A DNA stretch of 64,000 nt from Akkermansiaceae bacterium (GTDB taxonomy: Bacteria > Verrucomicrobiota > Verrucomicrobiia > Verrucomicrobiales > DEV007), in the NCBI GenBank assembly GCA_024233085.1, contig JACKQC010000006.1, forward strand, positions 179,391 to 243,390, in the 5' to 3' direction. How positions within the stretch are numbered: the first letter of the stretch is position 1; each line of letters starts with the position of its first letter. The notes under the pieces are model-generated. The model saw only the letters and a program-made list of their open reading frames with translations, was not told where the DNA came from and did no database searches. The position numbers were made by a program, and so were the translations under genes. This document shows positions 43,472 to 51,124 of this stretch, one piece after another.

Positions 43472-44233
43472 TCACTCCTCCAGCAGACCGCAGAGATAGC
43501 GCAGTTCGGCGTCCAGCTCGTCCTCCGGCACCAGCGCGCGGGTCAGCTCGTCGAAAATGCAGTTCCGCAGCCGTTTCCGGACCCGGTGGAGATGCACGCG
43601 CGCCGCCTGGATGCTGATTCCCTGCCGGTGGGCCAGCTCCGCGAGCGTGCTTTCCCCGTCCGCCCGCTCGATGTAGGGCAGCAGCGTTTCCAGCAGCTGG
43701 GAGCGGTCCTTGCGCGCGTACCGTTCCCGCAGCGCCGCCACCGAGCGAGCCACCACCTCCAGCGCCCAGGCCCGGTCGAAGGCCTCCCCCGGCTCCGCCG
43801 CCGGCTCCAGATGGAAGGGTTCCTCCCCGAAAAACGCCTCTTCATACGAGACGAACTCATGGCCGCCGCCCCGCTTCGAGGCCGACTCGCGCCGATGCTC
43901 GCCCCGGACGAAGCGCTTCAGCGCCCCCAGCAAAAAGGACCGCAGCTTGCCCCGCTCCTGCTCCGCCCGGTGCAGCAGATTGCTGGACAGCAGATGGCCG
44001 AAAAAACTCTGCGTCAGATCCTTCGCCTCCTCGGGTTTCTTTCCCGACTGGGTCAGAAAGGCGTAAACCGGCCGCCAGTACCCCTCGCAGAGGCGGTCCA
44101 GCGCCTCGGCCGATACCTCCTCCGGCACCGCGCCGTCGCGATTCTGCACGCGCCGCACGGTGCTCCAACTCGTGGTGGGAAAATCGTCCGGATCCACTTT
44201 TTCGGGCTCCGGAGCGTTTTCGTCGGGTTCCAT
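43472..44233 (-). CDS. ECF RNA polymerase sigma factor (PVC type)
   Basis: A 253-residue sigma factor starting at ATG 44233 (MEPDENAPEPEKVDPDDFPT). The FPTTSWSTVRRV start, GYWRPVYAFLTQSGKKPEEA and KDLTQSFFGHLL segment (region 2) and the C-terminal helix-turn-helix (ELAHRQGISIQAARVHLHRVRKRLR, shown here by its ends ELAHRQG and VHLHRVRKRLR) are typical of the ECF group linked to Ser/Thr kinases. It probably directs RNA polymerase to a small regulon when the neighbouring kinase signals. A 42-bp tandem array lies 200 bases upstream, between it and the divergent exported-protein genes. Confidence 0.9.
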   Translation of the reverse strand: MEPDENAPEPEKVDPDDFPTTSWSTVRRVQNRDGAVPEEVSAEALDRLCEGYWRPVYAFLTQSGKKPEEAKDLTQSFFGHLLSSNLLHRAEQERGKLRSFLLGALKRFVRGEHRRESASKRGGGHEFVSYEEAFFGEEPFHLEPAAEPGEAFDRAWALEVVARSVAALRERYARKDRSQLLETLLPYIERADGESTLAELAHRQGISIQAARVHLHRVRKRLRNCIFDELTRALVPEDELDAELRYLCGLLEE

Positions 44234-44434
44234 GCCGCAGTCTCGCGCGGTTCGGGACCGTTTTACAACCGGAATCTTTGCCCCGGCTGCGCCGTTTTTC
44301 GGGGAGAAGAGCGCCAACGGCGCCTCCTTTCGCTGTAAAAATCAGACGTTCAAATACTTGAGTTCCGCCCAGCGCCCCTTCGCGGGCCGGTCCGGGGGCG
44401 TGTACCGCTCATTCGGACGCTTGTACCGATCGTC

Positions 44435-44868
44435 GGTACGCGCGTACCAACCGTTCAGTTGCGCATCTCAATCATCGGTACGCACGTACCAACCGTTCAG
44501 TTGCGCATCTCAATCATCGGTACGCACGTACCAACCGTTCAGTTGCGCATCTCAATCATCGGTACGCACGTACCAACCGTTCAGTTGCGCATCTCAATCG
44601 TCGGTACGCACGTACCAACCGTTCGGTTGCGCATCTCAATCGTCGGTACGCGCGTACCAACCGTTCGGTTGCGCATCCCGATCGTCGGTACGCGCGTACC
44701 AACCGTTCAGTTGCGCATCTCAATCATCGGTACGCGCGTACCAACCGTTCGGTTGCGCATCCCGATCGTCGGTACGCGCGTACCAACCGTTCGGTTGCGC
44801 ATCTCAATCGTCGGTACGCGCGTACCAACCGTTCGGTTGCGCATCCCGATCGTCGGCACGCGCCACCC
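44435..44868. repeat. 42-bp tandem array, ten copies, each with a GGTACG palindrome
   Basis: Ten units with exact 42-base periodicity carry the 14-base palindrome GGTACGCGCGTACC or GGTACGCACGTACC (first 44435-44448, tenth 44813-44826). An eleventh degenerate unit follows. Between palindromes, ACCGTTCAGTTGCGCATC or close variants are conserved. It lies in the 858-base gap between the divergent ECF gene and the first exported giant. Because 42 is a multiple of three, all frames stay open, giving a false repetitive protein. The arrangement resembles iterons or clustered operators. The rest of the gap (44234-44434) shows nothing I recognise. Confidence 0.85.
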
Positions 44869-44930
44869 GGCCGTCCGTTCGTATCTTCCGGTCCAGGTGG
44901 AGCCGGCACTGCCCTTCCAAGGCCTCCACC

Positions 44931-44971
44931 GACCCAACAGGGTCAAGCCCGCGACCTAACCCTGTTGATTC
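44931..44971. repeat. Dispersed double-palindrome element, copy 6
   Basis: Arms GACCCAACAGGGTC and GACCTAACCCTGTTGATTC with 8-10 bases between. It begins a ~160-base leader (44931-45091) that is duplicated in front of the next exported gene (47691-47853), sharing A-rich tracts and the GCATGAGGA / GAAGACCAAA stretches just before the start codon. Confidence 0.8.
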
Positions 44972-45091
44972 CCCGCGTTTTTCGGCCAAAAACCCGAAAA
45001 AATCGCCCAAATCGAAAAAAAATGACCCCAAAAGTGAAATTCCGCCGGGGTCTTTGCATGAGGACGGGGTGAAGACCAAACCGCTTTCACC

Positions 45092-47671
45092 ATGAAAAGG
45101 CACCACTCCCTCCGAGGAAACCACCCCTCCACCCCCCATCGTCAATCCCGCCTCGCCGCCGGCCCTGGCCGTCTCGCGCGGCTTTTTCCCGCGCTCGCCG
45201 TGGCCGCTCTGGCTTTCGCGGTTCCCGCGATCCTCCGCGCCGTCGATCCGCCGGGCATCATCAGCCACTCCGGGCGCGTCGCCGTCAACGGCACCAATTT
45301 CGACGGCGCCGGACACTTCAAGTTCGCGCTCGTCGATGGCTCCGGCACCGTGCTTTGGGCCCACGACGGCTCCAGCGGCGAGCCCGCCAACACCGTCCAG
45401 ATTCCGGTCGCCAAGGGCCTCTACACCGTCCCGCTGGGCGACACCACCTTTCACGAGAACATGTCCGCCGCCATCCCGGCCTCGGTTTTCGCCGACAACG
45501 CCGATGTGCGCCTGCGCATCTGGTTCAGCGCCGACGGCGGCGCGACCTTCGAGCTGTTGACGCCGGATCGCCGCCTGCTCTCCGTCGGCTACGCCCTCAA
45601 TGCCGCGCGGGCCGAGAGCGTCAAGGCCGGCGGCATCACCGCGGGCATGATCGCCGACGGCTCCATCTCCGCCAATCACCTCGCCCTCACCGAGGACTCG
45701 GGCAACTACAGTGGCGGCATCGGCACGGACTCGGTCGTCTTCGCCCAGACCTTTGACGCCGCGCCGCCGGTGACGGTGAATGCCGCCGGGTTCGAAGACG
45801 CCGTCACCGTCAGCAACCGGACCGCGTCGAGCTTCGACCTGACGTTGAATTTCGCCCAGCGCCAGATCGACGGCGCCACCACGGCGGCGGGCGAGTATGT
45901 CTCCATGGCCATCGTCAACGGCCGGCCCGCCGTCGCCTATTACGACGCCAGCAACCACGACCTGCTTTACGCGCGGGCCCAGGACGCCGCCGGCAACGAG
46001 TGGAACGCCCCCGTGACCGTGGAGGACGACGGTGGCAACACCACCGGAATCTACCCGACCCTGCTGGAGATCGGCGGGAGGCCGGCCATCGCCTACCAGA
46101 ACCTCACCCGCGGGGAAATGCGCTACAAGCGAGCCGACGACGCCGACGGCGCGGCCTGGACGGCGACGCCCGTCACCATCGCCCCCTCCGGCGCGGGCTA
46201 TTACTGCCGGGGCGCGGTGATCGGCGGCCGGCCCGCCGTCGCCTATTGGAGCAACTCGACCGGACGCGTCTATTACTGCCGGGCCAGCGACGCCACCGGC
46301 GCCGCCTGGCCGGCGCCGGTCCTCGCGGATACTTTCGGTGGCGGATTTGGCATGAACCAGCGGGTGGGCCTCGCCGAGGTGAACGGCCTCCCCGCCATCG
46401 CCTTTGTCTATACCAATTACTCCCTCTACTATGCGCGCGCCACGGCGGTGGATGGCTCCGGCGCCTGGTCCACCACCGTCACCCCGGCCTCGGGAGTCGA
46501 GGGCCTGGTGGAGCGACACTTCTCTTGGCCGATCACCCTGACGGTGGTGGACGGGCAGCCGGCCATCTTTTTCTCCCGGCGCGGTGACTACGGCAGCCGG
46601 CCCGCCATGCTTCGCGCGCCCGACGCCAACGGCACCACCGCGAGTTCCTGGACGCTGACAGAGATCGACACCGTCCCGACCCGGAACCTCGCCGGGGTGG
46701 CCGATCTCGGGGGCACGCCCGCCGTGACCTGCTGGGCGGGCGACAATACCCTGAGCCTCTACCGGGCCACCAGCGCCGACGGCTCGGCCTGGGGACCCGC
46801 GCAGGTGGTGCGCTCGAGCATCGGTCAGCCCGCCTGGAACTCCCCGCTCGAAGTCGATGGGCGCCCCGCCGTCTCCTATTATTACATCAATTCGGGAGAT
46901 CTCTTTTTCGCGGCCCTGCCCACGAACATCAGTTGGACGGCCGCCACCGCCGGCGCCTTCCCGCTCCAGGCCGACTCGGTCGGCGCCGGGGGAGTCGATT
47001 CGCTGGCCATCGCGGATGGCTCGGTCGCGATCGGAGACCTGAGCTTCAGCGTGGTGACCTCCGTCACCGCCGGAAACGGGCTGACGGGGGGCGGCACGGG
47101 CGACGTGACCCTGAGCGTCGCCGCCGGCGGCATCACCAGCACCGAAATCGCGAACGGCACCATCGTCCTCGCCGACCTGGCCTCCACGGCCTATGCGCAG
47201 GACACCACCGCCAACGCCCTGGTCCAGCGCGACGGCAACGGCCGCGTCAAGCTGGCCGTCGGCACCGGGACGTACGAGAGCCCCGACAACAACCAGATTT
47301 CCCGGCGCCTCAACTCGAGAGACTACGTCTCGGGAAGAACCGTCGCCAAGACCGACGAACTGATCCTCGAGCGCGACGGCAACTACGGCGGCATGCGCAT
47401 CCGGTGGGATGCCGCCCTCGCCAGGAACCAGACGATCGCCCTCCAGGCCATGACGAGCACGGGCGCCGCCATCAACCGCTATTTCACCCGGACCAGCAGC
47501 ACCGCCGCGGGCAATCTGGTGTTGTTCACGGACGCCGAGAGCGTGGTCTATTTCCGGTGCCAGTTCGGCAATACCTACTCCTTCGGCGGGCACCAGAGCA
47601 CGGTCGAACTCTCCCGCTACACGGGAGACTACTACTGGTATGGCACCCTCGCCTCCTCGGTCGACCAGTAG
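45092..47671 (+). CDS. Large exported protein, paralogue of the S74 protein
   Basis: An 859-residue protein. ATG 45092 is at the same place relative to the duplicated leader as in the next gene. Signal: LFPALAVAALAFAVPAILRA. Residues ~50-200 (DPPGIISHSGRVAVNGTNFD; GLYTVPLGDTTFHENMS; TPDRRLLSVGYALNAARAES) are almost the same as in the neighbour. The middle has repeated strand motifs (RPAVAYYDASNHDLLYARA; RPAIAYQN; RPAVSYYYI), suggesting a propeller. The C-terminal ~200 residues contain GNGLTGGGTGDVTLSVAAGG, typical of fibre-like proteins, but there is no S74 chaperone. Likely a surface or secreted fibre; no enzyme motif is seen. Confidence 0.75.
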   Translation: MKRHHSLRGNHPSTPHRQSRLAAGPGRLARLFPALAVAALAFAVPAILRAVDPPGIISHSGRVAVNGTNFDGAGHFKFALVDGSGTVLWAHDGSSGEPANTVQIPVAKGLYTVPLGDTTFHENMSAAIPASVFADNADVRLRIWFSADGGATFELLTPDRRLLSVGYALNAARAESVKAGGITAGMIADGSISANHLALTEDSGNYSGGIGTDSVVFAQTFDAAPPVTVNAAGFEDAVTVSNRTASSFDLTLNFAQRQIDGATTAAGEYVSMAIVNGRPAVAYYDASNHDLLYARAQDAAGNEWNAPVTVEDDGGNTTGIYPTLLEIGGRPAIAYQNLTRGEMRYKRADDADGAAWTATPVTIAPSGAGYYCRGAVIGGRPAVAYWSNSTGRVYYCRASDATGAAWPAPVLADTFGGGFGMNQRVGLAEVNGLPAIAFVYTNYSLYYARATAVDGSGAWSTTVTPASGVEGLVERHFSWPITLTVVDGQPAIFFSRRGDYGSRPAMLRAPDANGTTASSWTLTEIDTVPTRNLAGVADLGGTPAVTCWAGDNTLSLYRATSADGSAWGPAQVVRSSIGQPAWNSPLEVDGRPAVSYYYINSGDLFFAALPTNISWTAATAGAFPLQADSVGAGGVDSLAIADGSVAIGDLSFSVVTSVTAGNGLTGGGTGDVTLSVAAGGITSTEIANGTIVLADLASTAYAQDTTANALVQRDGNGRVKLAVGTGTYESPDNNQISRRLNSRDYVSGRTVAKTDELILERDGNYGGMRIRWDAALARNQTIALQAMTSTGAAINRYFTRTSSTAAGNLVLFTDAESVVYFRCQFGNTYSFGGHQSTVELSRYTGDYYWYGTLASSVDQ

Positions 47672-47690
47672 CCCCGCTGGCGGGGGACAC

Positions 47691-47730
47691 ACCCAACAGG
47701 GTCAAGTCCGCGACCTAACCCTGTTGACTC
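47691..47730. repeat. Dispersed double-palindrome element, copy 7
   Basis: ACCCAACAGGGTCAAGTC and GACCTAACCCTGTTGACTC, near identical to copy 6. It sits 20 bases after the preceding stop and opens the duplicated leader of the next gene. Confidence 0.8.
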
Positions 47731-47853
47731 CCCGCCCGTTTTCGGCCCAAAACGCGAAAAAAATCGCCCAAATCGAAAAAAAGTGACCCCCAAAGTGAAA
47801 TGCCGCCGGGTTTTTTGCATGAGGAAGGGATGAAGACCAAAACCGCTTTCACC

Positions 47854-50853
47854 ATGAAAACGCACCACCACCGAGGAACTCAACGCTCCCCCCATCGTCA
47901 ATCCGGCCTCGCCGCCGGGTTTCCCCGCCGGCTCTTCCCGGCTCTCGTCTTGGCCCTGGCCTTCGCGGCTCCCGCGATCCTCCGCGCCGAGAATCCGCCG
48001 GGCATCATCAGCCACTCCGGGCGCGTCGCCGTCAACGGCACCAACTTCGACGGCACCGGTTACTTCAAGTTCGCGCTCGTGAAGGGCTCGGGCGCCCCCA
48101 TCTGGACCCATGACGGCAACTTCCCACAGCAGAACGCCGTCCCGGTCACGGTCACCAAGGGGCTCTACACCGTCCCGCTTGGCGACACCTCTTTCGAGAA
48201 CATGACCAAAGCCATTCCGGCGTCGATTTTCGCGACTTACTCGGAAATTTACCTGCGTGTCTGGTTCAGCGCCGACGACGGCGCGACCTTCGAGCAATTG
48301 ACGCCCGACCGCCGCATTCTCTCGACCGGCTACGCCCTGAGCGCGACCCAGGCCCAGGGCGTCAGGGCCGGCGGCGTCACCTCGGGGATGATCGCCGATG
48401 GCGCGGTGATGGCCGATCACCTGGATTTCAACGCCATCACGGCCGACAAGATCGCCGACGGGGCGGTCACCACCGACAAGATCGCCGACGGCGCGGTCAC
48501 CAACACCGCCCTCGCCGCGAACAGCGTCAAGGCCGGCAACCTCGTCGACGGGGCCGCCGGGTTCTATACGGGGTTGGAACGAAAGTCGACCGTCACCTAC
48601 AACGTCAACGGGATCGGCGGCGTCCTCCGGCCGCTCGGCATCGAGATTTCCGGGAATCTCGCGGTGATCGCCGGCAACGGCCCCACCTCGCCCTTTGTTT
48701 TCTCGCTGACCCTGCTGGACGTGAGCGATCCGGCCAATCCGGTGAAACTCTCGGAGATCTTCGACGGGGCGGGCGGCTTCAACCTGCTCGAGGGGGCATC
48801 CGGACTCGCGATCTCCGGCAACCTGCTGGCGGTCGCCTCCCAGGGGGACCATTCGCTGACGCTCATCGACATCACCGATCCCGCCGCCCCGGTCCTGCTG
48901 AGCGAGGTGGCGGACGGGACGGGCGCCTTCACCGAACTGAGCGGTGCAGCCGACGTGGCGATCGCCGGAAACGTCGCCTGCGTGACCTCCCAGAATGACA
49001 GTGCCGTGACGATCGTGAACATCGCCAACCCCGCGGCGCCGACCGTGCTGGCGACGCTCAAGGACGGCGTGAATGGCTTCGACAACCTGGCGGGCGCCAA
49101 ATCCGTCCAGGTGGCGGGCGATGTCCTGCTGGTGACTTCCAAAACCGACGCGGACCTGAACCTGATCGACATCGGCAATCCCGCCGCGCCCGTCCTGCTG
49201 GCGGTGGTGCCCGACATCGCTCATAGCAGTGACTCGCGCATTGGCGTCGGGAACCTGGCCGTGGACGGGACGACCGCCTATGTCACCAATTACAACGGCG
49301 ACGCCCTGACGGTTGTCGATTTTTCCACGCCGAGCGCGCCGGTCATCCTCGCTTCCCTCTCTTACCCCACCGTGCCGCCGCTCGACGACGCCTCCGGGGT
49401 CGCCGTCTCCGGCGGGAAGGCCTTCGTGTCGAGTTTCAATCGGGACAGCCTTTCCCTCTTCGATGTCAGCGATCCGGCCAATCCGGTGTTCCTGTCCGAA
49501 ATCCCGGACGATGGCCACCAGGACGGCGCCATTTTTGTCGCGGCCGGCAACGGCCTGGTGCTGCTGAGCGGCTGGTGGGACAATTCCGTGTCGATCTTCC
49601 AGGAGGCGGACAACAACCTCTTCACCGGCCGGTCGATCGGCATCGGCGTGGCCGCGCCCTCGGCCGCCCTCGACGTGGCCGGCACGGTGAAGGCCACCAC
49701 GCTGGAGGGAGCCCTGAACGGGTCCTTCCTCACCAGCGGCTCGGTCACCGGCACGCAGATCGCGGCCAACTCGATCACCGGCTCCCATGTGCAGGACGGC
49801 TCCCTGAGCGGCAGCGACCTGGCGCAGAACAACACCATCCTCGCGGGCCACCTGGCCACCAACTCGGTCGGCGCGAGCGAGATCGCCGCCGATGCCGTGG
49901 GCAGCTCGGAGATCGCCACAAGCGCCGTGGGCTCGGATGAAATCGCGAACGGCTCGATCACGTCCAGCGACGTCAATTCCTCCTATTACCTGCCTTACCG
50001 CACGACGTCCTTCTATAATTCCCCCGCGGTTTTTTCCGGCCCCGGTTACCTCAATTCTTCCTACAGCAGTTACCGGGGCCCATTGATCGTCGGGAGCCCA
50101 ACGTCTTATCATATCGCCATGGATGACAACGAAATCCAGGCCTATTACTCCAACTCCGGCTACAACACGCTCTGGCTGAACTACTGGGGCGGAGACGTCA
50201 GGATTGCCGACGGCGGCGGAGCCACCTATATCGCCAACGGCGGCGGAGCCGTCGCGATCGGAAACGGCAACGGCGCCACGACGACCTTCGACGTGGGCAC
50301 CAGGGACATCTGGGTGGACTACTCGGCGGGAGAACCCACCATCCGCCCCAGCTCCGGGAACTACGGGTATCTGGGGACCAGCTCCAACTATTGGTACTTC
50401 TCCTACGTCAACAATCACCGCTACCAGAACCAAACGACCTTTTCCGACAGCCGAACGAAGCGGGACATCGAGCCCCTCGATTCATGCCTGGAAAAACTCA
50501 GCCAGCTCGACGGAAAGCGCTACCGGCTCGACCCGGAAACCCATCCCTTCTTCAAGTCGCTCAAGGGCACCACGCAGGAGGAAGAGGGCCGGTTACAGGC
50601 GGAACAGTTGCAGCTCGGCTTTCTCGCCCAGAATCTCCAGGAGGTGCTCCCCGAAATGGTCCAGGAAGACGAGGAGACCGGCTACCTCACCGTGCGCAAC
50701 TACGAGCAGCTCTTCCCCGTGGTCGTCGAGGGCATCAAGGAACTTCGCTCCGAAAAGGACGCCGAACTCGGCGCCCTGAAGGCCGAAAACGCCGCCCTCA
50801 AGACCCGATTGGAAAAACTGGAGGCCGCCCTCGAAAAGATCGCGCGGCCCTGA
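47854..50853 (+). CDS. Large exported fibre-like protein with LVIVD-type propeller and S74 chaperone domain
   Basis: A 999-residue protein. ATG 47854 is preferred over ATG 47830 because it matches the paralogue start and precedes the signal (LFPALVLALAFAAPAILRA). Residues ~45-190 equal the paralogue N-terminus. Residues ~240-600 contain LVIVD-like propeller repeats (LLDVSDPANPVKLSEI; LIDITDPAAPVLLSEV; IVNIANPAAPTVLATL; LFDVSDPANPVFLSEI). A repetitive stalk follows (SEIAADAVGSSEIATSAVGS). The C-terminus from ~864 is an S74 intramolecular chaperone (SDSRTKRDIEPLD; LGFLAQNLQEVLPEMV) ending in a coiled coil (LRSEKDAELGALKAENAALK). S74 domains trimerise phage tail fibres and then cleave themselves off. 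A trimeric surface fibre is likely. Confidence 0.85.
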   Translation: MKTHHHRGTQRSPHRQSGLAAGFPRRLFPALVLALAFAAPAILRAENPPGIISHSGRVAVNGTNFDGTGYFKFALVKGSGAPIWTHDGNFPQQNAVPVTVTKGLYTVPLGDTSFENMTKAIPASIFATYSEIYLRVWFSADDGATFEQLTPDRRILSTGYALSATQAQGVRAGGVTSGMIADGAVMADHLDFNAITADKIADGAVTTDKIADGAVTNTALAANSVKAGNLVDGAAGFYTGLERKSTVTYNVNGIGGVLRPLGIEISGNLAVIAGNGPTSPFVFSLTLLDVSDPANPVKLSEIFDGAGGFNLLEGASGLAISGNLLAVASQGDHSLTLIDITDPAAPVLLSEVADGTGAFTELSGAADVAIAGNVACVTSQNDSAVTIVNIANPAAPTVLATLKDGVNGFDNLAGAKSVQVAGDVLLVTSKTDADLNLIDIGNPAAPVLLAVVPDIAHSSDSRIGVGNLAVDGTTAYVTNYNGDALTVVDFSTPSAPVILASLSYPTVPPLDDASGVAVSGGKAFVSSFNRDSLSLFDVSDPANPVFLSEIPDDGHQDGAIFVAAGNGLVLLSGWWDNSVSIFQEADNNLFTGRSIGIGVAAPSAALDVAGTVKATTLEGALNGSFLTSGSVTGTQIAANSITGSHVQDGSLSGSDLAQNNTILAGHLATNSVGASEIAADAVGSSEIATSAVGSDEIANGSITSSDVNSSYYLPYRTTSFYNSPAVFSGPGYLNSSYSSYRGPLIVGSPTSYHIAMDDNEIQAYYSNSGYNTLWLNYWGGDVRIADGGGATYIANGGGAVAIGNGNGATTTFDVGTRDIWVDYSAGEPTIRPSSGNYGYLGTSSNYWYFSYVNNHRYQNQTTFSDSRTKRDIEPLDSCLEKLSQLDGKRYRLDPETHPFFKSLKGTTQEEEGRLQAEQLQLGFLAQNLQEVLPEMVQEDEETGYLTVRNYEQLFPVVVEGIKELRSEKDAELGALKAENAALKTRLEKLEAALEKIARP

Positions 50854-51124
50854 GCCGAGCCCGGAACCAGATCCCGATCCCCGATTCCCCGACCACCCCA
50901 TGCCAATACCTTTCCCATGCCACGCGCCGTCTGGAGGGACGCCCGAGAGCCTCGACCGAGGTGGCGCCGGCGTCCCGGAGCCGGGCGGACGGTTCACACC
51001 GCCGCCCGCTCCGGGAAGGGAAACGATTTTTCTCGAAAAAACTGGCCGGTTTTCCCTCGAATTCTCGCCTGTAAACTTGTCTTCACTGTCGTAAACTATT
51101 GACCCTTCACGTTTTTCCGGAGCC

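Noticed and set aside
44435..44868. CRISPR array of 42-bp period
   Set aside because: The whole 42-bp unit is conserved, so there are no unique spacers.
44160..45095. Apparent 311-residue protein made of 14-residue repeats (SSVRTYQPFSCASQ)
   Set aside because: It arises from the 42-bp array, which is open in all frames; it starts antisense within the ECF gene and overlaps the start of the next gene. The DNA palindromes explain conservation better.
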